Shown here: one piece after another, positions 8,456 to 16,951 of the stretch
Position numbering within the stretch: the stretch's first letter is position 1
How the letters are laid out: every line of letters begins with the position of its first letter
NCBI RefSeq assembly: GCF_026017845.1
Contig: NZ_CP100416.1
Location: forward strand, 8,862,364 to 8,926,363
Origin: Amycolatopsis mediterranei
Lineage (GTDB): Bacteria > Actinomycetota > Actinomycetes > Mycobacteriales > Pseudonocardiaceae
Reading direction: 5' to 3'
DNA length: 64,000 nucleotides
The notes under the pieces: generated by a model
Told to the model about the DNA's origin: nothing
Database searches by the model: none
What the model saw: only the letters and a program-made list of their open reading frames with translations
Made by a program: the position numbers and the translations under genes

Positions 8456-9081
8456 CGGGCGGCCTCCGCGAACGCGCGCAGCAGCAGCGCCGACGACCGG
8501 GCGCCGGGATCGAGGTGGCCGACCGCGCGCTCGCCGAGGTAGGACGCCCGGCCCTTCCGCGGCACCAGGTCCACTGTGGACTCGGCACCGGTGTCGGCCG
8601 CGTCGGCCGCCGCGGTCAGCAACGCGGCGACGTCCCCGCCGTCCCCGGCCGCCTTCTCCGCGGCCGCGACCGCGGGGATCAGGGCGTCGACCATGGTCGC
8701 GTCGCCGGCCACGGCCTTGCCGCGGGCCTGGACACCTTCGAGGCCCGCGCGCAACGCGTCGAGCAGCGCCGGGACGTCGAGCTCGGCGGCCGGGCCCAGC
8801 TTGGCCGAGGCACGCAGGAAAGCCGTGCCGTACAACGGGCCCGCGGCTCCGCCGACCTTGGAGATCAACGTCGTCGCGACGAGCTTCAGCACGCCGCCGG
8901 GGGTGTCCGGAACAGCGGAATCCAGCGCCGCGACGACGGCCGCGAAGCCGCGGTTCAGGTTCTCGCCGTGGTCGCCGTCGCCGATCGCGCGGTCGAGGTC
9001 GATCAGTTCCGCGCGGTGCTCGGCGACCACCGCCGCGGCGGCCCGCACCGCCGCCGCGACCCCGTCGGCCGTGCAGGCCAT
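8452..9081 (-). CDS. dhaL: dihydroxyacetone kinase ADP-binding subunit DhaL
   Basis: A 209-residue all-helical nucleotide-binding subunit. The aspartates that hold the Mg-ADP are in DLDRAIGDGDHGENLNRG, with the glycine-rich KVGGAAGPLYGTAF following. It carries ADP as a permanent cofactor, is rephosphorylated by DhaM and passes phosphate to dihydroxyacetone on DhaK. ATG at 9081 overlaps the dhaK stop (ATGA); a slightly longer in-frame alternative exists but would extend further into dhaK. Confidence 0.95.
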   Translation of the reverse strand: MACTADGVAAAVRAAAAVVAEHRAELIDLDRAIGDGDHGENLNRGFAAVVAALDSAVPDTPGGVLKLVATTLISKVGGAAGPLYGTAFLRASAKLGPAAELDVPALLDALRAGLEGVQARGKAVAGDATMVDALIPAVAAAEKAAGDGGDVAALLTAAADAADTGAESTVDLVPRKGRASYLGERAVGHLDPGARSSALLLRAFAEAAR

Positions 9082-10082
9082 CAGAGCGCCCACCGCAGGG
9101 CCGCGGTGTTGACCGGTGCGTCCCAGAGCTCGGTCAGCTCGTCGTCCAGTTTGAGCAACGTCAAGCTCATCCCCTGCATCTCGAGGCTGGTGATGTACGG
9201 GCCGACCAGCCGGCGTTCGACCACGATCCCCCGGTCGGCCAGCAGCCGCTCGGCGATGCCGTGGGCCAGGTAGAGCTCGACGAGCGGGGTGCCGCCCATC
9301 GAATTGGTGAACAGCAGCACGCGGTCGCCCGAGGCGAACGGCAGGTCCGAAACGACCGCCTCGACCATCCGTGCCACCAGCTCGTCGGCCGGCTCGGCCG
9401 GGATCCGCTCGCGGCCGGGCTCGCCGTGGATGCCGATGCCGAACTCGATCTCGTTCTCGTCGAGGTCGAAGCTGGGGGTGCCGGCGTGCGGCACGGTCGG
9501 CGCGGTGAGGGCGACGCCGATCGACCGGACCTGGCCGATCACCTTCTGCGCCAGCGCGGTGACGGCGTCGAGCGAGTCGCCGCGCTCGGCGGCGGCGCCG
9601 GTGATCTTCTCCAGCAGCACGGTGCCGCCCACCCCGCGGCGGCCCGCGGTGTACGTCGAGTCCTTGACCGCGACGTCGTCGTCGATCACGACGCTGCGCA
9701 CCTCGAGGCCCTCGGCGGCGGCGAGCTCGGCGGCCGTCTCGAAGTTCAGCACGTCGCCGGTGTAGTTCTTCACGATGAGCAGCGCGCCCGCTTCGCCGGT
9801 GGTCGCGGTGACCGCGGCCTGCACCGCGTCCGGCGTCGGCGAGGTGAACACCGCGCCGGGGACCGCGGCGGCGAGCATGCCCTGGCCGACGAAGCCGCCG
9901 TGCAGCGGTTCGTGCCCGGACCCGCCACCGGAGATGACGGCGACCTTGCCCGCGACCGGCGCGTCGGCTCTGATCACGACGTCCGGCTCGTACTGGACGC
10001 GGAGGATGTCGGCGTGCGCGGCGGCGAGCCCCCGCAGCGACTCGGCGACCACGTTCGCCGGATCGTTGATGATCTTCTTCAC
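9081..10082 (-). CDS. dhaK: dihydroxyacetone kinase substrate-binding subunit DhaK
   Basis: A 333-residue subunit that binds dihydroxyacetone covalently as a hemiaminal. The substrate-binding histidine is in EFGIGIHGEPGRERI and the phosphate-site loop is in VISGGGSGHEPLHGGFVG. The GTG at 10082 (protein VKKIINDP) gives exactly the family N terminus and is preceded by CGGAGG at normal spacing. First gene of dhaK-dhaL-dhaM, which together convert dihydroxyacetone to glycolytic DHAP using PEP. Confidence 0.95.
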   Translation of the reverse strand: MKKIINDPANVVAESLRGLAAAHADILRVQYEPDVVIRADAPVAGKVAVISGGGSGHEPLHGGFVGQGMLAAAVPGAVFTSPTPDAVQAAVTATTGEAGALLIVKNYTGDVLNFETAAELAAAEGLEVRSVVIDDDVAVKDSTYTAGRRGVGGTVLLEKITGAAAERGDSLDAVTALAQKVIGQVRSIGVALTAPTVPHAGTPSFDLDENEIEFGIGIHGEPGRERIPAEPADELVARMVEAVVSDLPFASGDRVLLFTNSMGGTPLVELYLAHGIAERLLADRGIVVERRLVGPYITSLEMQGMSLTLLKLDDELTELWDAPVNTAALRWAL

Positions 10083-10157
10083 GGCAGCCTCCGGCACATC
10101 GGCGGGTGGGGTGTCCTTCCTACCTCTCCGCGCGGCCCGCCGCCAGATCAAGGCGGA

Positions 10158-11150
10158 TCAGGGTTGCGGGAGCTTGGTGACCACGTTCTTCGCGACGGCC
10201 ACCGCCTTGCCGCACGGATCGCTGTCGTTGTCGGCATAGCCCTGGTAGTCCACCTGGGCCAGTTCGACGTCGTCGCCCTGCCACGGCCGGTGCTGCCACT
10301 CGACCTGGCACCGCGCCGAACCCCCGCTCGCCTGCTTCTGGAAGCCGGTCACGCCGTTGCCGAGGTCCACCTTGGAGTAACCGTCGCCGACCAGCGGCGG
10401 CAGGCCCGGCCGGAACCCGACCGTCACCGCCGGGCCCCGGTCCCGCCACTCGCACGAGTGCAGGCCCGAGGGCGCGGGCTTCGCCGCCGGCACGGCCGCG
10501 GTCACCGCCGCGGTGTCGGCCATCGCGCACGGATCGGCGGTCAGCACCGTGCCCGTGGGCGTCGAGTACTTCTCCGGCGAGTTGTGCAGCGTCCGGACGA
10601 CGGAGTCGACGAACGCCTGGCCGGGACGGCAGGGATCACCGGTGTAGGTGACCGACACCGTGAGCGCCACGTCCGGGTTCAGCGCCGTCATCGCCGCGAC
10701 GGTGCAGTCGGTGTCGCCCGTCTTGTTCACGCGCAGCGGCAGCCCGCCGACCACCCCGGCCGTCTTGTCGGCCCGCGGCGCCACCGTGCTGCCGATCTCG
10801 AGCTCGAACCGGATCTCCTTGCCGCCCGGGTCCTTCACCTTGTTGCTGCAGGTGTCGAAGGCGATGGACGACGGCGACGGATCGTTCTCGACCGTACCGA
10901 GGCCCCGGGCGCCGAGGGCGGCCTTCGTCAGGAACTGGCACGGCTGGATCGTGCGGAGCACATCCGCCGCCACGGCGGCGTCGGTGATCGGGCCGTCGGC
11001 GACCTGGCCGGAGCCGGCCGCCGCGGGCACCGTCGTCCGGGCGAAGTTGGACTTGCCGAGGTCCGGGCCGCACGCCGTCAGGGGCAGCGCGAGCGCGGTG
11101 ACCAGCAGGAACAGCTTCGGGAGACGGCGGCGCCGAACGTCGGGGAACAC
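10158..11150 (-). CDS. secreted lipoprotein, DUF3558-like
   Basis: About 330 residues. The N terminus is basic (RRRRLPK), followed by a hydrophobic stretch and the lipobox LTAC, so the mature protein should be a diacylated lipoprotein on the outer face of the membrane. The body looks like two lobes, each beginning with a PC motif (IQPCQFLTK and TADPCAMAD) and containing paired cysteines, which resembles DUF3558 proteins of actinobacteria. Function unknown. The start is uncertain: GTG at 11150 is used, GTG at 11159 is equally possible. It stands alone between dhaK and the symporter unit. Confidence 0.7.
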   Translation of the reverse strand: MFPDVRRRRLPKLFLLVTALALPLTACGPDLGKSNFARTTVPAAAGSGQVADGPITDAAVAADVLRTIQPCQFLTKAALGARGLGTVENDPSPSSIAFDTCSNKVKDPGGKEIRFELEIGSTVAPRADKTAGVVGGLPLRVNKTGDTDCTVAAMTALNPDVALTVSVTYTGDPCRPGQAFVDSVVRTLHNSPEKYSTPTGTVLTADPCAMADTAAVTAAVPAAKPAPSGLHSCEWRDRGPAVTVGFRPGLPPLVGDGYSKVDLGNGVTGFQKQASGGSARCQVEWQHRPWQGDDVELAQVDYQGYADNDSDPCGKAVAVAKNVVTKLPQP

Positions 11151-11197
11151 GCCGAGCACGGTAGCTGCCGGTGTGCGCCGCTGTCCGGACAACCCGG

Positions 11198-11482
11198 TTA
11201 TTCGCCGGCGACGGCCGTTGTGTCGTCGCTCTCGGTCTCCGCCGGCACGACGAGCGGCCGGACCAGGGCCCAGGTGACGAACAGCGCGGCGACCACCAGC
11301 ATGCCGATCCCGGCCCACAGGTTGATGTTGACGTCGGCCGCCTTCTTGATGTCCTCGTCGGACGTGAAGCCGATGCCCATGACGGTGAGGATGACGCCGT
11401 AGACGCCGATCAGCAGGGCGATGATCAGCCGGATGTCGAAGGCGCCGGCCTTGTGGGCGCGCGGCTGCGATTCGGTAGCCAT
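11198..11482 (-). CDS. small two-helix membrane protein next to symporter
   Basis: A 94-residue protein with two hydrophobic helices (IRLIIALLIGVYGVILTVMG and an NLWAGIGMLVVAALFVTWALV segment) and hydrophilic ends. Its start lies 9 bases past the symporter stop, with a strong AGGAGG in the gap, so the two are translated from one message. The context suggests an accessory subunit of the transporter. No known family is assigned. Confidence 0.75.
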   Translation of the reverse strand: MATESQPRAHKAGAFDIRLIIALLIGVYGVILTVMGIGFTSDEDIKKAADVNINLWAGIGMLVVAALFVTWALVRPLVVPAETESDDTTAVAGE

Positions 11483-11491
11483 TCCGGCCTC

Positions 11492-13189
11492 CTAGAAGAT
11501 GGCGTTCAGGGCGATGGTCAGGACGAGCACGATGCCCGCGAGCAGGCCCGGCTTGCGGTACCAGCCCGCGTTTTCGCCGGTCGAGTCGTGCCGGCGGGTT
11601 TCCTTCGGCGTGAGCGAGTAGACCAGGCCGACCAGCTCCTCGTCCGGCTTCGGCCGGGTCGCCAGCGAGACGGCGACGCTCACCACGATGTCGACGACGA
11701 ACGCGGTCCCCGCGGCGACGAAGCTGATGCCCTGGCCGGTCAGGCCCAGCACCCCGGCCTTCGACAGGCCCCAGACGGTGATCGCGGACGCGGTGCCGAG
11801 CACCAGGCCGCTCCAGCCGGCGTGCGGCGTCATCCGCTTCCAGAACATGCCGAGGATGAAGGTCGCGAACAGCGGCGCGTTGAAGAACGAGAACAGGTCC
11901 TGCAGGTAGTCCAGGATGTTGCTGGACTGCGACGCGATGAACGCCGTGCCGATCGCGAGGATCGTGCCGGCCGACGTCACGATGCGGCCCAGGTTCAGGT
12001 AGTAGTGGTCCGGCTTGTCCTTCTGGACGTAGGTCTGCCAGATGTCGTAGGTGAAGACCGTGTTGAACGAGCTCAGGTTGGCCGCCATGCCGGCCATGAA
12101 CGAAGCGAGCAGACCGGCGATGGCGATGCCGAGCATGCCGTTCGGGAGCAGGTCGCGCATCAGCAGCAGGAGCGCGTTGTTGAACGTGACGCCGCTTTCC
12201 GCGGTGCCCCCGTCGAGCAGGACCTGCTTGTCCTTCACGTACTCGGACACGGTGACCGCGGCGATCATGCCGGGGATGATCACGATGAACGGGACCAGCA
12301 TCTTCGGGAACGCGCCGATGATCGGGGTGCGCCGCGCGGCCGACATGCTCTTCGACGCCATCGCGCGCTGGACTTCGACGAAGTTCGTCGTCCAGTAACC
12401 GAAGGAGAGCACGAATCCGAGGCCGAACACGATGCCGAGGATCGACAGGATGTTGTTGCCGAAGCCGGTCAGGTTGTCACCGGGCCACGAGTGCAGCTGT
12501 GCGGTGCCGCCCGGGCTGTTGGTGACCTTGTCGACCAGGCCCTGCCAGCCACCGACCTTGACCAGGCCGATGATCGTCAGCGGCACCAGCGCGATGACGA
12601 TGACGAAGAACTGCAGGACCTCGTTGTAGATCGCGGCGGAGAGGCCGCCGAGCGCGGTGTAGGAGAGCACGATCGCGGCGGCGACGACGATCGACACCCA
12701 CAGCGGCCAGCCGAGGAGCAGCTTGACGACGCTGGCCAGCAGGAAGAGGTTCGCGCCCGCGATCAGGATCTGGGCGGCGGCGAAGCTGACGCCGTTGACC
12801 AGGTGGGCCGGCTTACCGAAGCGCCGCCGCATGAATTCGGGAACGCTGCGGACTTTCGAGCCGTAGTAGAAGGGCATCATCACGATGCCGAGGAACAGCA
12901 TCGCCGGGATGGCGCCGATCCAGAAGTAGTGCACGGTCGGCAGGCCGTACTTGGCCCCGTTCGCCGACATGCCCATGACTTCGACCGCGCCGAGGTTCGC
13001 CGAAATGAACGCCAGGCCGGTGACCCAGGCGGGCAGCGACCGGCCGGACAGGAAGAAGTCGAGGCTGCTCGACACCTGCCGCCGCGCCAGGTACCCGATG
13101 CCGAGCACGAGCACGAAGTAGAACGCCAATTCGATGTAGTCGATCGCGCTCGCGTCGAGTCGCAGGTTCGCATCGGCTAGGACGAGCAC
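11492..13189 (-). CDS. sodium:solute symporter family transporter
   Basis: A 565-residue integral membrane protein of the SSS family with about 13-14 hydrophobic helices. Typical features are the N-terminal DYIELAFYFVLVLGIGYLARR, DFFLSGRSLPAW, the segment ALGGLSAAIYNEVLQF and the FSFFNAPLFATFILGMFWKR region. The pattern is close to sugar/solute symporters of the SglT type. GTG at 13189 is preferred because GGAGGTGG sits at good spacing; GTG at 13198 would overlap that site. The upstream region carries CAGTACTG repeats that may be regulatory. The substrate is not predictable. Confidence 0.88.
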   Translation of the reverse strand: MLVLADANLRLDASAIDYIELAFYFVLVLGIGYLARRQVSSSLDFFLSGRSLPAWVTGLAFISANLGAVEVMGMSANGAKYGLPTVHYFWIGAIPAMLFLGIVMMPFYYGSKVRSVPEFMRRRFGKPAHLVNGVSFAAAQILIAGANLFLLASVVKLLLGWPLWVSIVVAAAIVLSYTALGGLSAAIYNEVLQFFVIVIALVPLTIIGLVKVGGWQGLVDKVTNSPGGTAQLHSWPGDNLTGFGNNILSILGIVFGLGFVLSFGYWTTNFVEVQRAMASKSMSAARRTPIIGAFPKMLVPFIVIIPGMIAAVTVSEYVKDKQVLLDGGTAESGVTFNNALLLLMRDLLPNGMLGIAIAGLLASFMAGMAANLSSFNTVFTYDIWQTYVQKDKPDHYYLNLGRIVTSAGTILAIGTAFIASQSSNILDYLQDLFSFFNAPLFATFILGMFWKRMTPHAGWSGLVLGTASAITVWGLSKAGVLGLTGQGISFVAAGTAFVVDIVVSVAVSLATRPKPDEELVGLVYSLTPKETRRHDSTGENAGWYRKPGLLAGIVLVLTIALNAIF

Positions 13190-13203
13190 CCGACCCACCT
13201 CCG

Positions 13204-13287
13204 GCAGTACTGCTTGAAACAGTACGAGTCGAACAGGACAACAACCGACAGGAATCACCAGCACCCTGTCGGATCGGGACAGTACTG
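13204..13287. promoter_or_regulatory. CAGTACTG repeats upstream of the symporter gene
   Basis: GCAGTACTGC (13204-13213, a perfect 10-bp palindrome), a half copy ACAGTAC at 13219-13226 and a second CAGTACTG at 13280-13287 lie 15 to 100 bases upstream of the symporter start. Their symmetry and position suggest operator sites for an unidentified regulator. No matching regulator gene is adjacent. Confidence 0.4.
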
Positions 13288-13330
13288 CATGGATTCAGGC
13301 TCGGCACGCTGACGTGTCCACAAAGGCCGG

Positions 13331-13372
13331 AGGGCGCGCCTCCCCCGGTCACCACCAGGGGAAACGCGCCCT
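13331..13372 (-). terminator. hairpin downstream of the papain-like gene
   Basis: Outer arms AGGGCGCG (13331-13338) and CGCGCCCT (13365-13372) with an inner TCCCC/GGGGA stem form a long hairpin that minus-strand transcription meets about 30 bases after the peptidase gene. There is only a short T-rich run after it, so efficiency is uncertain. Confidence 0.5.
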
Positions 13373-13400
13373 CGTTCTTGCGCCGCGGGAGCGGCTGGAC

Positions 13401-14177
13401 TCACTGATCGGTCGGTACCGCGATCTCGCCGTCCTCCTCGATCAGCTTGGCGAGCACCGCGTCGGGCAGGTAGGTGCGGTGCGGGAAGCCCGGGCCCCAG
13501 GAATTGAGCAGCGGCACGGCACCGAGCTCGTCGGCACGCGGGTTGGCGAGCACCGAGTGCACGTCGTCGACCGACTTCGCCCAGCGGAACGCCTTGATGC
13601 CCTGCTTGGCCTCGGGCGTGTACTTCTCCCGGGCCTGCCAGTCGTCGTTCGCGTAGGACTCGTCCCACAGGACGTGCCCGCTGTCCTTGAGCACCTCGGC
13701 CGCGGCCCGGACCGACGTGCCGTTCTCGTCGCCGGGGTTGGTCTCGGGCCACTCGTCGCGCTTCTTGGCCGTGTCCCAGAGCCAGCGGGCGACGTACTCG
13801 CTGCCGTTGAAGATCGACATGCACCGCGACCAGCCGAAGCCGACGCAGGCGCCTTCGTGGCCCTGATCGTAGAACGCGTACCAGGCGTCGGTGTCCGGGG
13901 TGCCGCCCGGCTCGAGGCACACGCAGTGGCCGCCGCGGATGTGGCCGAGCTTCTTGACGCCGGCCTTGGCGATGAAGAACTCGCCGGACTTCTCGTCCTG
14001 TTCCGGCTGGTCGAACGCCGAGTACCAGTTGACCCCGATCACGACCGGCGACCGGGTGGGCCGGTCTTCCTCGGCCAGCGCGCCGAGCGGATACCTTTCC
14101 ACGTGCCGCCAGTCGTCCGGAATGAACCGGCCAAGGCGCGGGTCAGCCGGATCGGAACCGAGTGGGCGATAACGCAT
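13401..14177 (-). CDS. papain-like (C1-type) cysteine peptidase homologue, apparently circularly permuted
   Basis: A 258-residue protein with the signature pieces of clan CA peptidases. The oxyanion glutamine and catalytic cysteine are in YDQGHEGACVGFGW (Q105, C111, six residues apart as in papain) and the asparagine motif NSWG is at 225-228. The segment normally found between them, VVIGVNWYSAFD followed by RGGHCVCL with the catalytic-type histidine H84, instead lies before the cysteine. Another histidine, H207 in DVHSVL, sits at the ordinary papain spacing from NSWG, so the true histidine is open. No signal peptide is seen. ATG at 14177 has a very strong GGAGGAGGAA site. Role unknown; no neighbour points to a pathway. 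Confidence 0.6.
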   Translation of the reverse strand: MRYRPLGSDPADPRLGRFIPDDWRHVERYPLGALAEEDRPTRSPVVIGVNWYSAFDQPEQDEKSGEFFIAKAGVKKLGHIRGGHCVCLEPGGTPDTDAWYAFYDQGHEGACVGFGWSRCMSIFNGSEYVARWLWDTAKKRDEWPETNPGDENGTSVRAAAEVLKDSGHVLWDESYANDDWQAREKYTPEAKQGIKAFRWAKSVDDVHSVLANPRADELGAVPLLNSWGPGFPHRTYLPDAVLAKLIEEDGEIAVPTDQ

Positions 14178-14561
14178 GACTTCCTCCTCCGTGCAGTCGA
14201 AAATGCGCGCACGTCGGCCGGATGACATGCGCACCACGAGCTCGAAGGCGGACTGAAACGTTGGCACGACGAAGAAAGACGGCCTAGCGCACCACCCTCC
14301 GGCCACGCCGGACGCACCGGCGGAACCCCTCGAATCGAGTGTCGCACGACCCCGGCGAATAAGAACCCGAACTCACCCGAACAGCGCATAAATAGCGGCG
14401 AGAAAGTATCTCCCCACTGCGCGCCCGCCTATCGGGTTAACGATTTCCTGGCGGAGCAACAATCAGCGAATCAGATACGTCGATTTTGGCATCGATTCGG
14501 TATCGGCACCGAGACCCGCCCCTTCGGGCAGCCGGAGGGTCAATTTTTCAACGGGCCGGGG
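14178..14561. other. 384-bp intergenic region, no gene seen
   Basis: The stretch is noticeably richer in A and T than its surroundings, as expected for the promoter region of the strongly translated peptidase gene. It contains a CTCGA/TCGAG inverted repeat near 14327-14337. No convincing coding region, RNA or terminator is recognised. Confidence 0.5.
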
Positions 14562-14768
14562 TCAGTCCGCCACCCGCCGGAACCGCGGAACCCGGCCGGC
14601 CGGTGTCTCCACGGTCTCGGTGAACATCGCCGCCGGGCGGACCCACAGCCCGCGCTCGCCGTAGAGCGCCCGGTACACCACGAGTTCCTCTTCGGTCTCG
14701 CTGTGCCGGGCCACGCCGAGCACCTCGTACTCGCCGCCCTTGTAGTGGACGTACCGGCCCGGCCGCAC
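14562..14768 (-). CDS. DUF1653 small protein
   Basis: A 68-residue protein matching the DUF1653 pattern: YVHYKGGEYEVLGVARHSET, then ELVVYRALYGERGLWVRP with a final methionine/phenylalanine segment. The fold is a small beta barrel; function is unknown. GTG start lies one base after the nucS stop, so it is translated from the nucS message. The pairing with a mismatch endonuclease could be only operon convenience. Confidence 0.8.
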   Translation of the reverse strand: MRPGRYVHYKGGEYEVLGVARHSETEEELVVYRALYGERGLWVRPAAMFTETVETPAGRVPRFRRVAD

Positions 14769-14769
14769 G

Positions 14770-15429
14770 TCAGAACAGCCGGAACTCGTCGGACTCGATG
14801 CCGCGGAGCTCGTCGTAGTCCAGTGTCAAGCAGCGGATGCCGCGGTCCTCGGCCAGCGTCCGGGCCTGCGGCTTGATGATCTGGGCCGCGAAGACGCCCT
14901 GCACCGGCGCCAGCAGCGGGTCGCGGTTGAGCAGTTCCAGGTAGCGCGTCAGCTGCTCGACGCCGTCGATTTCGCCGCGGCGCTTGATCTCGACCGCCAC
15001 CGACTTGCCGTCGGCGTCGCGGGCCATGATGTCGACCGGGCCGATCGCCGTGGGGAATTCGCGGCGGACCAGGGTGTAGCCGTCGCCGAGGGTCTTGATG
15101 TGCTCGGCCAGCAGTTCCTGCAGGTGCGCTTCGACGCCGTCCTTCTGCAAGCCCGGTTCGGCGCCCAAGGCCTGCGAGTAGTCGTGGAAGACCTCTTCGA
15201 TCGAGATCACCAGCTTCTCGCCCTGCTTGTTCTCGACGATCCAGAGCTTGCCGTCCTCGATCAGCCAGCAGGGCGGGCTCATCCAGTTCAACGGCTTGTA
15301 CGCACGGTCGTCGGAGTGCACCGACACCGAGCCGTCGGACTTGACGAGCAGCAGGCGGGTGGCCATCGGCAGGTGGGCGGTGAGCCGGCCGGCGTAGTCG
15401 ACCTGGCACCGCGCGATCACGAGACGCAC
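14770..15429 (-). CDS. nucS: mismatch-specific endonuclease NucS (EndoMS)
   Basis: A 219-residue NucS. In actinobacteria, which lack MutS/MutL, this enzyme cuts both strands at mismatches. The N-terminal DNA-binding domain starts VRLVIARCQVDYAGRL, the PD-(D/E)XK nuclease core is VDIMARDADGKSVAVEIKRRG, and the C terminus ends in EFRLF, like the clamp-binding tail known in the family. GTG at 15429 is chosen because VRLVIA is the family N terminus. It is divergent from a Nudix gene 37 bases away. Confidence 0.93.
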   Translation of the reverse strand: MRLVIARCQVDYAGRLTAHLPMATRLLLVKSDGSVSVHSDDRAYKPLNWMSPPCWLIEDGKLWIVENKQGEKLVISIEEVFHDYSQALGAEPGLQKDGVEAHLQELLAEHIKTLGDGYTLVRREFPTAIGPVDIMARDADGKSVAVEIKRRGEIDGVEQLTRYLELLNRDPLLAPVQGVFAAQIIKPQARTLAEDRGIRCLTLDYDELRGIESDEFRLF

Positions 15430-15466
15430 CCGAGGAGGGTAGGACAGGGTCGGTGATACTGGGCGC

Positions 15467-16012
15467 GTGGACCCCATTCAGCGTGTCGCGTCCCGCGAGG
15501 TGTACCGGAACAACTGGATGACGGTGCGGGAGGACGAGATCCGCCGCTCCGACGGCTCGCCGGGCATCTACGGCGTGATCGACAAGCCGGCGTACGCGCT
15601 GGTCATCGCCCAGGACGGCGACCGGTTCCGGCTGGTCGAGCAGTTCCGCTACCCGCTCGGCGAGCGGCGCTGGGAGTTCCCCCAGGGCACCGCGCCGGAC
15701 CTGGCCGACGTGCCGCCGGCCGAGCTCGCCGTGCGGGAACTGCGCGAGGAGACCGGGCTGAGCGCCGGCTCGATGGTCCCGCTCGGCAAGCTCGACGTCG
15801 CCGCCGGCATGAGCAGCCAGCGCGGCTGGGTGTTCCTCGCCACGGACATCACCGAGGGCGAGCCGGAGCGCGAGCACGAGGAGCAGGACATGCGCAGCGC
15901 GTGGTTCGCGCGGGCGGACGTCGAGAAGATGATCCTCGCGGGCGACATCACCGACGCGCAGTCGATCGCCGCGTGGGCGCAGCTCATGCTGGCCGAGCGG
16001 CACCGGCCTTGA
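15467..16012 (+). CDS. Nudix hydrolase, ADP-ribose pyrophosphatase-like
   Basis: A 181-residue Nudix enzyme expected to hydrolyse ADP-ribose or a similar nucleotide sugar. The Nudix core RELREETGL and the preceding WEFPQGT are clear, but the segment between glycine and RELREETG is about two residues longer than the textbook box and lacks the usual acidic residue seven positions before it. Both features occur in some ADP-ribose pyrophosphatases. GTG start at 15467. The 3' end overlaps the convergent DUF2867 gene by 29 bases. Confidence 0.85.
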   Translation: MDPIQRVASREVYRNNWMTVREDEIRRSDGSPGIYGVIDKPAYALVIAQDGDRFRLVEQFRYPLGERRWEFPQGTAPDLADVPPAELAVRELREETGLSAGSMVPLGKLDVAAGMSSQRGWVFLATDITEGEPEREHEEQDMRSAWFARADVEKMILAGDITDAQSIAAWAQLMLAERHRP

Positions 16013-16448
16013 GCATCCCGCGGATCACCAGGTGGTGGAACGGCTTGATCAGCGCGAAGTAGGCCGGGCCGACGCGGTTGTGGAAGTGCACGATCGTGCC
16101 GAGCCGGAAGCCGCGCGGCACCGCCTCGAACGTCAGGTAGCCGGTCAGGTGGCTGTCGTCCACGCCTGCCACCAGGTACCGCTCCGGATCGCCGGACCGG
16201 ACGGTGAAGAACGCGATCCGGTCGCCGGGCGCGAAGCCGACGTCCTCGGGCCGGAGCCGGCCGGTGCGCGGAATGGCCGCGGTGTCGAGCCGCAACGCCT
16301 TGGCGAGCACGTACCGGACGCCGAACAGGGCCTTCACCCAGGCCGGCGACCAGCCGAAGACGCCCGCGACGAACTCGCGCAGGCTGTTCTCGCTCTCGAT
16401 CTCCTTGAACTCGACGTAATCGGCGCCGTCGAGGTGTGGCTCGGTCAT
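15984..16448 (-). CDS. DUF2867-like protein
   Basis: A 154-residue protein resembling DUF2867 (SRPBCC-like) proteins: WVKALFGVRYVLAKAL early, then ERYLVAGVDDSHLTGYLTFE and HFHNRVGPAYFALIKPFHHL at the C terminus. No enzymatic motif is evident; such domains may bind hydrophobic ligands. It is translationally coupled (ATGA) to the TetR gene upstream and so is the probable regulated partner of that repressor. Confidence 0.75.
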   Translation of the reverse strand: MTEPHLDGADYVEFKEIESENSLREFVAGVFGWSPAWVKALFGVRYVLAKALRLDTAAIPRTGRLRPEDVGFAPGDRIAFFTVRSGDPERYLVAGVDDSHLTGYLTFEAVPRGFRLGTIVHFHNRVGPAYFALIKPFHHLVIRGMLKAGAARPA

Positions 16449-16951
16449 TTCCGTCTCCCCAGTACGAGTTCCAATGCGTTCTTCAGCTGCCGCCCGGTCA
16501 GCGGGGGCACGACCTGCCCCGCGCCGACGACGACCAGGTACAGCGCCTGCGCGAGGCCGGCGTCGCCGCTGATCTCGGTCAGGTAGGCCACGCGGGTCGA
16601 GTCCACGCGCTCCTGGACCGCCCGGGCTTCGGCGTCCTGCAGGGCCCACGCCCGGACGGCGATCTCCAGTTCCGGCCCGGGTCCGGGCGCCAGGACGAGC
16701 CTCAGCAGCGCGCGCAGCCGGTCACCCTCGGCCGCTTCGGCCTGCTCCACGAACCGCGTGGTGCGTTCGGTCTCGAAGTGCGCCAGCAGGGCGGTGCGGT
16801 AGCCGCTCATGCCTTTGAAGTGGTGGTAGAAGGAGCCTTTCGACAGCCCGAGGCGTTCGGTGAGCCGTTCGATGGTCACCGACGGCGCGCCCTGCTCCGC
16901 CAGCAGCACCAGTCCCGCGTCCAGCCATTCCCGTTTGCCCACCATGGCCAT
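16445..16951 (-). CDS. TetR-family transcriptional regulator
   Basis: A 168-residue regulator. The N-terminal HTH spans VTIERLTERLGLSKGSFYHHFK, followed by a helical ligand domain. Two methionine starts are close together (16951 and 16945); either removes the untranslated region because the operator palindrome begins at the start codon itself. It forms a two-gene operon with the DUF2867 gene and most likely represses itself. Confidence 0.85.
   Translation of the reverse strand: MAMVGKREWLDAGLVLLAEQGAPSVTIERLTERLGLSKGSFYHHFKGMSGYRTALLAHFETERTTRFVEQAEAAEGDRLRALLRLVLAPGPGPELEIAVRAWALQDAEARAVQERVDSTRVAYLTEISGDAGLAQALYLVVVGAGQVVPPLTGRQLKNALELVLGRRK

Noticed and set aside
8325..11402. Long open frame on the plus strand opposite dhaM-dhaL-dhaK and the lipoprotein
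   Set aside because: Arg/Pro/Gly-rich shadow typical of high-GC DNA; the minus-strand frames contain the real, motif-bearing genes.
13841..13849. Papain-like gene read as a toxin or contact-dependent effector
   Set aside because: No signal peptide, delivery domain or immunity gene nearby; function left open.
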